A DNA stretch of 64,000 bases, from contig NZ_AFOY02000019.1 in NCBI RefSeq assembly GCF_000217955.3, forward strand, positions 62,001-126,000, read 5' to 3'. The translations under genes were made by a program, and so were the position numbers. How positions within the stretch are numbered: the first letter of the stretch is position 1; every line of letters starts with the position of its first letter. A model generated the notes under the pieces. It was not told where the DNA came from. It saw nothing but the letters and a program-made list of their open reading frames with translations, and did not search any database. The stretch comes from Pseudomonas fluorescens HK44. Lineage in GTDB: Bacteria > Pseudomonadota > Gammaproteobacteria > Pseudomonadales > Pseudomonadaceae. Shown here piece by piece: positions 9,017 to 17,852 of the stretch.

Positions 9017-10216
9017 ATGTCTGCGATATTCTTAGTCCGTTGCACGCTGGTACTAGCCGCTACGCTGCTTGTCGGTTGCCAGCAGCAGGACTCGCCGCCG
9101 CTCGATCAACAACTTTACGTTTGGCAGCGGCAATGGACCGAAGCCCATGACGAGGCCCTGGCGCAATCGCGCGGGGACTTTTCGACGTTGCGGGTGCTCG
9201 CCTTGCAGACTTATCCACAGACTGGCTGGCATCGTGCGCGGATCAATCCGGTGTTGTTGAACAACGATGGTCGCCCACTGATTGCGGTGATTCGACTCGA
9301 TGGCCAGCTCAAGTCGCAGGATCAAATCGAAGCCACGACGCAGATCCAGCGCGTAGTGGCTGATTGGCAGGCTCAGGGCCTGATGCTGGCCGGCGTCGAG
9401 ATTGACCACGATGCCGGCACGGCGCGCCTGCCGGCCTACCGCGAGTTTCTCGCCGGGTTGCGCAACGTGTTGCCGGCCACGTTGAAACTGAGCATCACAG
9501 CGCTGCCGGCCTGGCTCGACAGTCCCGAACTGCCGGGGTTGCTGGCGGTGGTCGACAGCAGCGTGTTGCAGGTGCATGCAGTGAGCAATCCCGAACAGGG
9601 ATTGTTTGATCCGGCGCGGGCGAAACAATGGGCCGGGCGCTGGAGCCGGATCACTGCAAAACCCTTCTACCTGGCGCTGCCAGCCTACGGTATCGCATTG
9701 CTGCCGGGGGACGGCGGGGCGCCGATAGTCGAAAGCGAGGTGCCTTTAGCGCGCGTTGGGCAGCGCCGTGAGCTGCTGGCCGATCCGCAACAGCTATCGA
9801 AACTGGTCAGCCAATTGCGCGCCGAGCCACCGCCCCATCTGGCCGGGTTGATCTGGTTTCGTCTGCCGCTCAAGGGCGACCGACGCGCGTGGAGCCTGGT
9901 AACGTTACGCGCGGTGGCGCGGGGTGATCGGTTGGCCAGTCAGCTCGACCTGAACCTTTCCAGCCATGACGGCCTGTACGACATTACTGTGAGTAATCGC
10001 GGCAACCTCGACGGTAGTCTGCCCGAGCGCGTGACGCTGGCGGTGTCTGAATGCGATGCGGTTGATGCGCTCAACGGTTATGCCGTGAAACAAACATCCG
10101 GACAGCTCAGCTTTACCCGCCTTCAAGACGGACGTTTACTGGCGGATGCCGAACGCCCCCTGGGTTGGGCGCGCTGCACAAAAATTGATCAAGGACGCTC
10201 ACATGTCTATCCGTAA
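9017..10216 (+). CDS. DUF3142 domain lipoprotein
   Basis: Start set at ATG 9017 because it gives a lipoprotein signal peptide: MSAIFLVRCTLVLAATLLVGC with lipobox LVGC at residues 18-21. The upstream GTG at 8942 would bury the signal. The 399-residue product matches my recollection of DUF3142 proteins: a barrel-like domain with the VYVWQR-type start (here LYVWQRQW), EIDHDAGTARLPAYREFLAGLR, and a C-terminal beta region. Function is unknown. The stop lies 14 bp inside the next gene, so the two are probably made together at the inner membrane or periplasm. A DnaA-box sequence (9211-9219) inside it is probably incidental. Confidence 0.7.
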   Translation: MSAIFLVRCTLVLAATLLVGCQQQDSPPLDQQLYVWQRQWTEAHDEALAQSRGDFSTLRVLALQTYPQTGWHRARINPVLLNNDGRPLIAVIRLDGQLKSQDQIEATTQIQRVVADWQAQGLMLAGVEIDHDAGTARLPAYREFLAGLRNVLPATLKLSITALPAWLDSPELPGLLAVVDSSVLQVHAVSNPEQGLFDPARAKQWAGRWSRITAKPFYLALPAYGIALLPGDGGAPIVESEVPLARVGQRRELLADPQQLSKLVSQLRAEPPPHLAGLIWFRLPLKGDRRAWSLVTLRAVARGDRLASQLDLNLSSHDGLYDITVSNRGNLDGSLPERVTLAVSECDAVDALNGYAVKQTSGQLSFTRLQDGRLLADAERPLGWARCTKIDQGRSHVYP

Positions 10217-12350
10217 CTGGCCGCGTCAATTGCTCGCTTTAAGTCTCTGTCTGCCGCTGGGCGGCGCGATGGCTTGCGGGCCTGATTTTCCGCTGCGCTT
10301 GCTTGGCGACCGGGTACAGACCCTGGGTGAATTGCCGGAAGGCAGCTTCCGGTTCGAAGTGAACCGCCTCGGCAAAGCCATCGCCGGTTTGAAGCCTGCC
10401 GAGATGATGACGGTCGACTACGTTTACGGCGCTGACAATGATCTTTATGTGCAGGCGCGAAACACCGCTGAACAGAAGGGTTTGAGCGACGCCCAACGTG
10501 CGCAGGTGGCGCAGCTGCGAACGCTTCAGAATGCACAACAGGTGCAAGCCGAGGGTGCGAGCCTGCCGCCTGAACTCAGCCTGTACACCGCCGGCGCCGT
10601 GGCCTTCAATGCTGGCGAACATGCCGTGGCGGCAGAGTATTTCCGCAAAGTGCTGGCACTGCCGGCCGACCAGCGGGCGTTGCGCAGCACCTGGGCGGCT
10701 TACTCGCTGGGGCGGGCCTTGTTCGCGATCAGCCAGGAAGCCAATGACCTTGATGAAGCTGGGCGCCGCGAGAGTCTGCAACAGGCTCGTCAGGCCTTTG
10801 TGCAGGCTCGTCAGTTGAGTATCGAGGGCTTCAGCGATCCTCAGGAATTGGGCATTGCCAGCCTCGGCGAAGAAGCGCGGCTGGTGCGTCTGGCCGGCGA
10901 CTGGAACACCGCCGTCGAGCTTTACGCGACCCAGAGCCTGCAAGGTTCGCAAGTCGGTTACAGCTCGCTCAAGCAGTTGATGAATGAGCTGGGCGAGATG
11001 CCGGAGGCGCAGCTCAACGAGGTGCTCAAAGGCAAAGCGGTGCAGCAATTGGTCACGGCGGCGTTGATCAGTCATGTCGGCTGGTCGTACGGTGAACAAC
11101 CGCCCACTGAACAAAAAATGATCAAGTCGCTGGTCCAGAGCACCGTTGGCAGCCTGGATAACGCTGATCGCCTGGCGGCGCTGAATTATCAGATCGGTGA
11201 TTACGCCACCACCAAAGCCTTGCTCGAACATGCCGGTGACGGCGGCCTGGCCTGGTGGCTGCGAGCCAAAATGGCGTTGCGTGAGGGTGACAAGGCGGCG
11301 GCTGCCAGCGCCTATGCCAAGGCAGCCAAAGCCTTCCCGCAGGATGAAAACTGGGGCGATCGCAGGGCGCCCAGCGGCGACTACGAAACGCTCAAACCCG
11401 GCTGCCGGGTCGACGGTGAAAGTGCGCTGCTGGCGCTGGAGCGCGGTGATTACCTGCAAGCCTTTGAGCAGTTGTATCGCAGCCAGGATCTCTATTGGGA
11501 GGACGCGGCTGTTGTCGCGGAGCGGGTGCTGACGGTCGATGAACTCAAGCAGTTTGTCGACCGCCAGGTGCCAGCGCCCGCGCCATTGACCCAGCAGGAG
11601 CGCGAGCGTTATGTGCCGGTACCGATCGCGGCACGTTTGCGCGATTTGCTCGGGCGTCGATTGCTGCGTGAGGAGCGCTACGACGAAGCGCCGGCGTACT
11701 TTGATAATCCTGAGTTGCAGGCCAAGGCCAAACATTACGCAGAGCTGCGCCAGGAGGCGGAATCAGCGTGGTGGCCCACTCGTCGTGCAGCGGCTTATTT
11801 CAATGCAGGCATGGCTGCTCGTCATTGGGGTATGGAGCTTCTTGGTTATGAAATGGCTCCGGATTACGCCACGTTTGACGGTAACTACAGCCTTGAGCGT
11901 ACCGAGCTAAAAGTCGGGCCGCTGATCTCCCAAGGTGAGGTGCAACGCCAACAGGCCAGCGCAGCCAAGCCGGACGAACGTTTCCACTACCGTTACGTTG
12001 CTACAGGCCTGGCTAGCAAGGCGGCGGACCTGCTGCCCCACAGCAGTATGGCGTTCGCGGCGGTCCTGTGCGCAGCGGCGGGTTTTGGCACCAGCGTTGA
12101 GGAGGAAAAGGCCTTCTATCAACGTTACGTCAAAGAAGGGCCTTATGTGGATTGGGCGATAAACTTCGGGCAACGATGCCCTTATCCCGACTTTCAGAAC
12201 GCCGATAAACGTTACGTGACTCAGGTATTGGAGCCCGTGCGTTCAACCTTGCGCCCCTATAAAAAGTGGCTGCAGATGGGTTCTGTGGTGGTGTTCACGG
12301 CATTGGCCCTATGGCTGATCAATCGCCACAAGCGCAAGGCCCATCGTTAA
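10203..12350 (+). CDS. Large envelope protein with helical (TPR/Sel1-like) repeats and C-terminal membrane anchor
   Basis: Start set at ATG 10203, which gives a signal peptide (MSIRNWPRQLLALSLCLPLG) ending near GGAMAC, so it may be a lipoprotein or be cut by signal peptidase I. The 715-residue product is rich in Ala/Leu helices with TPR-like spacing, for example AGAVAFNAGEHAVAAEYFRKVL and AAAAYAKAAKAFP-type segments. It ends with a hydrophobic helix (VVVFTALALWLINRHKRK) followed by a basic tail. It overlaps the DUF3142 gene and shares its stop region with the convergent LysE gene. I recognise the pair as conserved in Pseudomonas, but no function. A scaffold or peptidoglycan-related role is speculation. 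Confidence 0.6.
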   Translation: MSIRNWPRQLLALSLCLPLGGAMACGPDFPLRLLGDRVQTLGELPEGSFRFEVNRLGKAIAGLKPAEMMTVDYVYGADNDLYVQARNTAEQKGLSDAQRAQVAQLRTLQNAQQVQAEGASLPPELSLYTAGAVAFNAGEHAVAAEYFRKVLALPADQRALRSTWAAYSLGRALFAISQEANDLDEAGRRESLQQARQAFVQARQLSIEGFSDPQELGIASLGEEARLVRLAGDWNTAVELYATQSLQGSQVGYSSLKQLMNELGEMPEAQLNEVLKGKAVQQLVTAALISHVGWSYGEQPPTEQKMIKSLVQSTVGSLDNADRLAALNYQIGDYATTKALLEHAGDGGLAWWLRAKMALREGDKAAAASAYAKAAKAFPQDENWGDRRAPSGDYETLKPGCRVDGESALLALERGDYLQAFEQLYRSQDLYWEDAAVVAERVLTVDELKQFVDRQVPAPAPLTQQERERYVPVPIAARLRDLLGRRLLREERYDEAPAYFDNPELQAKAKHYAELRQEAESAWWPTRRAAAYFNAGMAARHWGMELLGYEMAPDYATFDGNYSLERTELKVGPLISQGEVQRQQASAAKPDERFHYRYVATGLASKAADLLPHSSMAFAAVLCAAAGFGTSVEEEKAFYQRYVKEGPYVDWAINFGQRCPYPDFQNADKRYVTQVLEPVRSTLRPYKKWLQMGSVVVFTALALWLINRHKRKAHR

Positions 12351-12976
12351 GCCTGCTGAACGAACGTCAGGCGCAGTGCAAAACCGATCAGCAGACTGCC
12401 AAACAGCCATTGCTGCACGCGCTGCGCCGAGGGGCTGCGCGCAAACCAGCGACCGAGCCAGGCGCCGATCAGCGCGTAACCGCTGTCGAACAGCAAACCG
12501 GCCACCACCAGCAACACGCCAAGGGTCGCGAACTGCGTTAGCACCGGCCCTGCCTGCGGGTCGATGAACTGCGGCAACAGCACCGAGCAGAACAGCAGCG
12601 CCTTGGGGTTGAGCAGGTTGGTTAGCAAGCCGCGCTGGATCGCCTCGCGCCACGCCAGCTTCGCAGCGACTGTGCCGTTGGCATTCAGGTTCGGCAGCAG
12701 GTTTGAGCGCAAGCATTGAATCCCCAGCCATAGCAGGTAGGCCGCGCCGGCCAGGCGCACCACTTCAAAGGTCCAGGGTGCAGCCTTGAACAGCGTCGCC
12801 AGGCCCAGTGCTGCCAGCGCAACGTGGCAACCCCGGGCAATCGCCAGGCCAATAGCGGTGGCCAGCGCGGCGGCTTTGCCCTGCCTCGCACCGGTTTGCA
12901 GCAGAAGAATCATGTCCGGGCCGGGCAACAGGTAAACCACTGCCAAGGCCAAAAAGAACATCCAGAGCTCTGCCAT
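12347..12976 (-). CDS. LysE/RhtB family amino-acid exporter
   Basis: Start at ATG 12976 (MAELWMFFLALAVVYLLPGPDM); a start at 12988 is possible. The 209-residue product has about six membrane segments. PGPDMILLLQTGARQGKAAA is the LysE/RhtB N-terminal signature (PGP near the end of helix 1), and NLLNPKALLFCSVLLPQF is the second family motif. These proteins export amino acids or derivatives. The gene is divergent from an Lrp/AsnC regulator, the usual arrangement for an amino-acid-inducible exporter. Its stop overlaps the stop of the convergent upstream gene by 4 bp. Confidence 0.88.
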   Translation of the reverse strand: MAELWMFFLALAVVYLLPGPDMILLLQTGARQGKAAALATAIGLAIARGCHVALAALGLATLFKAAPWTFEVVRLAGAAYLLWLGIQCLRSNLLPNLNANGTVAAKLAWREAIQRGLLTNLLNPKALLFCSVLLPQFIDPQAGPVLTQFATLGVLLVVAGLLFDSGYALIGAWLGRWFARSPSAQRVQQWLFGSLLIGFALRLTFVQQA

Positions 12977-13120
12977 GCTGCACCCCATTCGTTAGCGATT
13001 CGGTGATCAAAGTCTAGGGCCGAAGGGCAGGGCAGGTGGTTGCGTAGTCGCGCCTGGAAACAGCTAGACTTGGCAGCTTCTGCCAATCAATGAATAAAAA
13101 CAGTCGGGAACTGCCAAACC

Positions 13121-13594
13121 ATGAAACTGGACGCCTACGACCGCAGAATCCTTGCCGCGCTGCAACGCGACGGTCGCCTGAGTAACGTGCAACTGGCGGA
13201 CGAGATCGGCCTGTCCGCTTCGCCGTGTCTGCGCCGGGTGCGGATGCTGGAAGAGGCCGGGGTGATTCGCGGGTATCAAGCCAACCTGGATCGCGACGAA
13301 GTGGGGCTGGGGCTGACCGTGTTTGTCGGGGTCAAGGTCGAGCGCCACAACGATGAAGAGGCCAAAGCGTTTCGTCTGGCGGTAACGGCATTGCCCGAGG
13401 TGATTTCGGCATTTCTGGTGTCAGGCGAATCGGATTTTCTGCTGCAGGTGGTGGTGCCGGATTTGCGCGGTTATGAGCGCTTCCTGACCGGCAGCCTGCT
13501 CAAGTTGCCGGGTGTGAGTGATATTCGCAGCAACTTTGCGATTCACACGGTGAAAACCCCAGGGCCATTACCGCTGGGGCATTTACCGAGCTGA
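13121..13594 (+). CDS. Lrp/AsnC family transcriptional regulator
   Basis: A 157-residue protein with an N-terminal winged helix-turn-helix (YDRRILAALQRDGRLSNVQLADEIGLSASPCLRRVRMLEEAGVI) and a C-terminal AsnC-type ligand-binding alpha/beta domain (residues 70-145). It starts with DAYDRRIL, as family members do. It probably binds an amino acid and controls the divergent LysE-type exporter; the 144 bases between the two starts would hold the operator, though I see no clear palindrome. The next operon starts about 180 bases downstream under its own Zur-type site. Confidence 0.88.
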   Translation: MKLDAYDRRILAALQRDGRLSNVQLADEIGLSASPCLRRVRMLEEAGVIRGYQANLDRDEVGLGLTVFVGVKVERHNDEEAKAFRLAVTALPEVISAFLVSGESDFLLQVVVPDLRGYERFLTGSLLKLPGVSDIRSNFAIHTVKTPGPLPLGHLPS

Positions 13595-13684
13595 TGCCCT
13601 TGCGCAACCCGGCTACGCTTTTATCTTTCTGCTTCATCATTTGTGCCGGTTGGGCGATGGGCGGGGAGCCAAAAAATCACTACC

Positions 13685-13703
13685 ATCGTTATATCATAAC
13701 GAT
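13685..13703. promoter_or_regulatory. Zur-type operator upstream of SPFH/P-type ATPase operon
   Basis: ATCGTTATATCATAACGAT is a palindrome with 8-bp arms and a 3-bp centre. Its core GTTAT-N3-ATAAC is the gammaproteobacterial Zur motif and matches the two sites at 25148 and 26868. It ends 71 bases before the first SPFH gene. The assignment is by motif match and by shared use with folE2/cobW promoters; binding is inferred. Confidence 0.75.
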
Positions 13704-13774
13704 TTGCAAAAAATGCAACGGCCTGACGACTTATCCACAGGCCTGGTTCACGTAACAGCAAGTACTGAGGTGGT

Positions 13775-15748
13775 ATGCAAGTCGATCTGGAGGCTGAGGG
13801 GGCGAACGTGGAAGGACTGCCGCGTTTTCAGCAGGCGGTGTTTCACGGACGTCGGTTGAAGCGGGTGGGCATCGGCCTGGCGTGTCTCGCAGCAGCAGGA
13901 TTGTTGTTGGCGTTTTTTATCGGGCTGTTTGCACCGCAATCGCTCTGGCCGCCACTATTGGTCAGTCAGTCCTCGGCGTTGATCGTGGTGGTGGCCGGTC
14001 TGCAATCGGCCTGGTGGATCACCCAATGGCGGTCGCGGGCGCTGGTTGAACCGGTGGTTGTGCTGGCTGCGCAACAGACCGGACCCACCGAGGCGCTCGG
14101 CTGGTATGAGCGACTGTTGGCGCGAGCGGGTGAGCGCTGGATCAGGTTGCTGGCGCAGATCGGCGCGCCGACGTTGTGGCTGGCCGGTTGGTCATTGCTG
14201 GCGATGTTCAGCCTCGAACAATACTGGAACCTGACATTACCCGCCGCTGCGCTGGGCCTTTCGGCCAGCGTTGGGGCGGCGATCTCGTTGCTGCTGGCGT
14301 TCGGTTTGCTGGTGTGCGAGCGTCAACTGACTCAGGAAAATCCCGCTGAATGGCCCGAGGCCGGGCAGTTGGCGCAGCTCACTCGCGTGGCGATCATCTG
14401 TCTGGTGACCGGCGCATTCTGCCTGTTGTTCAGCAGCGAAACTGCCGTTTGGCCGGTGCGCCTGGCGGTGTTGATCGGTCTACTGCCGGGGCTGGTCGCC
14501 GCGGAGTTGTTGTTGCGTGCGGTGTTGTCGTTGTTCAGTCCGCGTCGCGATCTGCTCGAACCGACGTTGCTTGCGCGCAGTTTTGTCGCGGACATGTTGC
14601 GCTGGCCGCCACAACCTTTGTTGGTGTTGCAGCACGAATTGCATAACCGCTTTGGCATCGACCTGCGGCAGATCTGGGCTTTCACTTACATGCGTCGGGC
14701 CTTCTTGCCTGTGCTGACCGTGGTGCTGTTCGTAGGTTGGCTGCTCACCGGGATCCACGAAATACCGCTGCAAGGGCGGGGGATCTACGAGCGCTTTGGC
14801 AGGCCGGTGCAGGTGTTTGGCCCGGGTTTGCACGCTGGTTTGCCTTGGCCGTTGGGGCGGGTCCTGAGTGTTGAAAATGGTGTGGTTCACGAATTGGCGA
14901 CCAGCGTCGGTGACGCGCCAGCGGTGACGGTGGCCGATCCTGCGGAAGGGCCCGCGCCGGCCATTGCCAACCGCTTGTGGGACGCCAGCCACGTGAATGA
15001 CAAGTCCCAGGTGATTGCCAGTAGCAGCAACGATAAACAGAGCTTCCAGATCGTCAACATGGATGTGCGTTTTGTCTACCGCATTGGTTTGAGCGATCAG
15101 GCTGCGTTGGCGGCAACCTACAACAGCGCCGATGTACCGACGCTGATTCGCAGCACCGCCAGCCGGATTCTGGTGCACGATTTTGCCTCACGGACCCTCG
15201 ACGGTTTGCTTGGAGCCGATCGGGTCGGGCTCGCCGAAGACATTGGTCGTGCAGTGCAGGCTGATTTGCAGAAACTCGACAGCGGCGTGGAAATCCTCGC
15301 CACGGTCGTCGAAGCCATTCACCCTCCGGCCGGAGCTGCCAACGCCTATCACGGCGTGCAAGCGGCGCAGATCGGCGCGCAAGCATTGATCTCCCGCGAG
15401 CGTGGCGCGGCTGCCGAGCAGACCAATCAGGCGCAATTGCAGGCCAGTGTCGCCCATGACCAGGCGCTGGCCACGGCCCGCGAAGTCAACGCTACGGCCG
15501 AGGCCGCCGACCTGCGTTTCGCTGCCGAGCGCAAAGCCTACGCCGTTGCCGGTCGGGCCTTTGTGCTGGAGCAATATTTCGCACAACTGAGCCAAGGATT
15601 AGCCAACGCTAAAGTACTGGTCCTCGACCATCGTCTTGGCGGCAACAATACACCGACCATCGACTTACGCAGCTACACGTTACCCGCCACCTTACCGACT
15701 GACACTTCGCCGTCACGTCAACCCGTTCAGTCAGGAGCCGCCAATTGA
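13775..15748 (+). CDS. Polytopic SPFH/Band 7 protein, HflK-like
   Basis: A 657-residue protein with GAGGT ribosome-binding sequence just before the ATG. The N-terminal half has about seven membrane segments (near residues 33-52, 62-82, 127-145, 150-175, 200-245 and 310-328). Residues about 335-610 form an SPFH domain: RGIYERFGRPVQVFGPGLHAGLPWPLG, then DVRFVYRIGL and an Ala/Glu-rich coiled region (AAQIGAQALISRERGAAAEQTNQAQLQ). HflK-type proteins usually have one N-terminal helix, so the large membrane part is unusual. It opens an operon of four overlapping genes with two more SPFH proteins and a metal ATPase. Expected to form a large ring or cage in the inner membrane; function unknown. Confidence 0.82.
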   Translation: MQVDLEAEGANVEGLPRFQQAVFHGRRLKRVGIGLACLAAAGLLLAFFIGLFAPQSLWPPLLVSQSSALIVVVAGLQSAWWITQWRSRALVEPVVVLAAQQTGPTEALGWYERLLARAGERWIRLLAQIGAPTLWLAGWSLLAMFSLEQYWNLTLPAAALGLSASVGAAISLLLAFGLLVCERQLTQENPAEWPEAGQLAQLTRVAIICLVTGAFCLLFSSETAVWPVRLAVLIGLLPGLVAAELLLRAVLSLFSPRRDLLEPTLLARSFVADMLRWPPQPLLVLQHELHNRFGIDLRQIWAFTYMRRAFLPVLTVVLFVGWLLTGIHEIPLQGRGIYERFGRPVQVFGPGLHAGLPWPLGRVLSVENGVVHELATSVGDAPAVTVADPAEGPAPAIANRLWDASHVNDKSQVIASSSNDKQSFQIVNMDVRFVYRIGLSDQAALAATYNSADVPTLIRSTASRILVHDFASRTLDGLLGADRVGLAEDIGRAVQADLQKLDSGVEILATVVEAIHPPAGAANAYHGVQAAQIGAQALISRERGAAAEQTNQAQLQASVAHDQALATAREVNATAEAADLRFAAERKAYAVAGRAFVLEQYFAQLSQGLANAKVLVLDHRLGGNNTPTIDLRSYTLPATLPTDTSPSRQPVQSGAAN

Positions 15749-16794
15749 GCCCGTCGCATTCCCACGAGCCGCATGATCATCACGACCACGCCGGCCACGA
15801 CCATGGCCATGGCGGGCATCATCACGGCCACCACCATCATCACCATGGCGACCCGCAAGAGGCGGGTCCGTTCCCGTGGCGGCGGATGGGCTGGGCAGCG
15901 CTGCTGGTGCTGTTTGCCATTGCAGCGGCGAGCCTGGTGCAAGTGCGTTCGGGCGAGGCGACGGTGATTACCCGTTTCGGAAATCCTTCGCGGGTACTGC
16001 TGGAGCCTGGCCTCGGCTGGCGCTGGCCGACACCGTTCGAAGCGGCGATCCCGGTAGACCTGCGACTGCGCACCACCTCCAGCGGCTTGCAGGACGTGGG
16101 CACACGCGATGGTTTGCGGATCATCGTTCAGGCCTATGTCGCGTGGCAGGTGCAGGGTGATCCGGACAATGTGCAGCGCTTCATGCGAGCGGTGCAGAAC
16201 CAGCCGGACGAAGCAGCGCGGCAGATTCGTACGTTTGTCGGCTCCGCGCTGGAAACCACCGCCAGCAGCTTCGACCTGGCCAACCTGGTGAACACCGACG
16301 CCAACCAAGTGCATATCGCTGATTTCGAGGCGCAACTGCGCAAGCAGATCGATCAGCAACTGCTGACCACTTACGGCGTGCGTGTGCTGCAAGTGGGTAT
16401 CGAACGGCTGACACTGCCGTCAGTGACCCTGACCGCCACCGTCGATCGTATGCGCGCCGAGCGTGAAACCATCGCCACTGAACGCACGGCCATCGGCAAG
16501 CGCGAGGCGGCGCAAATCCGTTCAGCTGCCGAGCGCGATGCGCGGATCGTCCAGGCCGACGCCACGGTGAAGGCCGCGGATATCGAGGCCCAATCGCGGG
16601 TTGAAGCCGCGCAAATCTACGGCAAGGCTTACGCGGGGTCGCCGCAGTTGTACAACTTGCTGCGCTCGCTGGACACCTTGGACACGATGGTAAAACCGGG
16701 CACAAAGTTGATTCTGCGTACCGATGCTGCGCCATTCCGAGTGTTGGTTGATGGACCGCCGACGCTGGATAACAAGTCTGGGTCGCAGCCATGA
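15745..16794 (+). CDS. SPFH/HflC-like protein with histidine-rich metal-binding N-terminus
   Basis: The start is TTG 15745, overlapping the previous stop by 4 bp, with AGGAG upstream. The first 36 residues contain 18 His, in runs such as HHHGHHHHHH, mixed with Asp and Gly, a typical zinc/nickel-binding segment. It is followed by one membrane helix (residues about 46-65) and an SPFH domain (SGEATVITRFGNPSRVLLEPGLGWRWP, then IVQAYVAWQV). The C-terminal helical part RAERETIATERTAIGKREAAQIRS is like HflC. 349 residues. The His-rich stretch would face the cytoplasm if topology is N-in, next to the ATPase encoded in the same operon. A metal chaperone or buffer role is inference. Confidence 0.85.
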   Translation: MSPSHSHEPHDHHDHAGHDHGHGGHHHGHHHHHHGDPQEAGPFPWRRMGWAALLVLFAIAAASLVQVRSGEATVITRFGNPSRVLLEPGLGWRWPTPFEAAIPVDLRLRTTSSGLQDVGTRDGLRIIVQAYVAWQVQGDPDNVQRFMRAVQNQPDEAARQIRTFVGSALETTASSFDLANLVNTDANQVHIADFEAQLRKQIDQQLLTTYGVRVLQVGIERLTLPSVTLTATVDRMRAERETIATERTAIGKREAAQIRSAAERDARIVQADATVKAADIEAQSRVEAAQIYGKAYAGSPQLYNLLRSLDTLDTMVKPGTKLILRTDAAPFRVLVDGPPTLDNKSGSQP

Positions 16795-17852
16795 GTGTGG
16801 TTCCACGTGGAACAAATGAACTCGACAGCCCGTGGATTCAGGCGGGGCGTCTGGCATTTCTCGCGCTCTATGCCGTCACGGTGTTGGCGGCGTTGGCCTG
16901 GGCTTTCTCCAATGTGCGGCAGATTGATCCGCAGAATCGCGCCGTGGTGTTGCACTTTGGCGCACTGGATCGCATTCAGAACGCCGGTTTGCTGTTGGCG
17001 TGGCCGCGTCCGTTCGAGCAGGTGATCTTGTTGCCGGCGGCGGATCGGGTGATTGAGCGGCGGGTGGAAAATTTGCTGCGCTCCGATGCTGCGCTGCAAG
17101 GTGAGCGGGTGGCGAGTTTCGCGACGCCGTTGAGCGATGCGCTGGCCGGCTCGGGGTATTTGCTCACTGGCGATTCGGGCGTGGTGCAACTGGATGTTCG
17201 GGTGTTTTACAAAGTGACCGAGCCTTATGCCTTCGTCCTGCAGGGTGAACATGTGCTGCCGGCGCTGGACCGTTTGGTGACTCGCAGTGCGGTGGCGCTG
17301 ACGGCTGCACGAGACCTGGACACTATTCTGGTCGCTCGGCCGGAGTTGATCGGTACCGACAACAATCAGGCCGCCGAACGTCGCGAGCGTCTGCGCGGTG
17401 ATCTGGTGCAAGGGATCAATCAACGCTTGGCCGAGCTGGCCGCGACGGGGCAGGGACTGGGGATCGAAGTTGCCCGGGTCGACGTGCAATCGAGTCTACC
17501 CGAACCTGCGGTCAATGCTTTCAACGCGGTACTGACCGCCAGTCAGCAGGCGGATAAAGCCGTGGCGAACGCACGTACTGAAGCCGAAAAACTCACTCAG
17601 ACCGCGACCCAACAAGCTGACCGCACACTGCAAGTGGCTCACGCTCAAGCCAGCGAGCGCCTGGCCAAAGCGTCGGCTGACACCGCCACGGTGCTCAGCC
17701 TGGCGCAGGCGCAACAGAAGGGCAGCGACCCGGAAATGCTCCTGCGGATCTATCGCGAGCGTATGCCGAAAATTCTCGGTCAGGCCGGCTCGGTTACCAC
17801 GGTCAACCCTAAAGACGATTCCCGCCTGATCATTCAGGGAGCCGAACAATGA
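16791..17852 (+). CDS. SPFH/HflC-like protein (third of the operon)
   Basis: A 353-residue protein with one N-terminal membrane helix (LAFLALYAVTVLAALAWAFSNV) and an SPFH domain starting QIDPQNRAVVLHFGALDRIQNAGLLLAWPRPFEQ. DVRVFYKVTEPYAFVLQGEHV is the conserved Band 7 core, and the C-terminus is a long Ala/Gln coiled region (AEKLTQTATQQADRTLQVAHAQASE). It lacks the His stretch of its neighbour. Starts and stops overlap both neighbours by 4 bp, so the three SPFH proteins and the ATPase are likely produced together and may assemble as a hetero-oligomer. Its start site gives a short N-terminus (SVVPRGTNELDS). Confidence 0.82.
   Translation: MSVVPRGTNELDSPWIQAGRLAFLALYAVTVLAALAWAFSNVRQIDPQNRAVVLHFGALDRIQNAGLLLAWPRPFEQVILLPAADRVIERRVENLLRSDAALQGERVASFATPLSDALAGSGYLLTGDSGVVQLDVRVFYKVTEPYAFVLQGEHVLPALDRLVTRSAVALTAARDLDTILVARPELIGTDNNQAAERRERLRGDLVQGINQRLAELAATGQGLGIEVARVDVQSSLPEPAVNAFNAVLTASQQADKAVANARTEAEKLTQTATQQADRTLQVAHAQASERLAKASADTATVLSLAQAQQKGSDPEMLLRIYRERMPKILGQAGSVTTVNPKDDSRLIIQGAEQ

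Noticed and set aside
9211..9219. Isolated TTATCCACA (DnaA box) in the DUF3142 gene
   Set aside because: A single 9-mer is expected about once per window by chance; there is no cluster around it.
10239..11735. 498-codon open frame antisense to the repeat-rich envelope protein gene
   Set aside because: No motifs, Gln/Arg/His-rich, no ribosome-binding site; the plus-strand gene has a signal peptide and overlaps its operon partner.
13731..13739. Isolated TTATCCACA upstream of the SPFH operon
   Set aside because: Single box close to the Zur-type site; without a second box or trio I do not call it a DnaA site.
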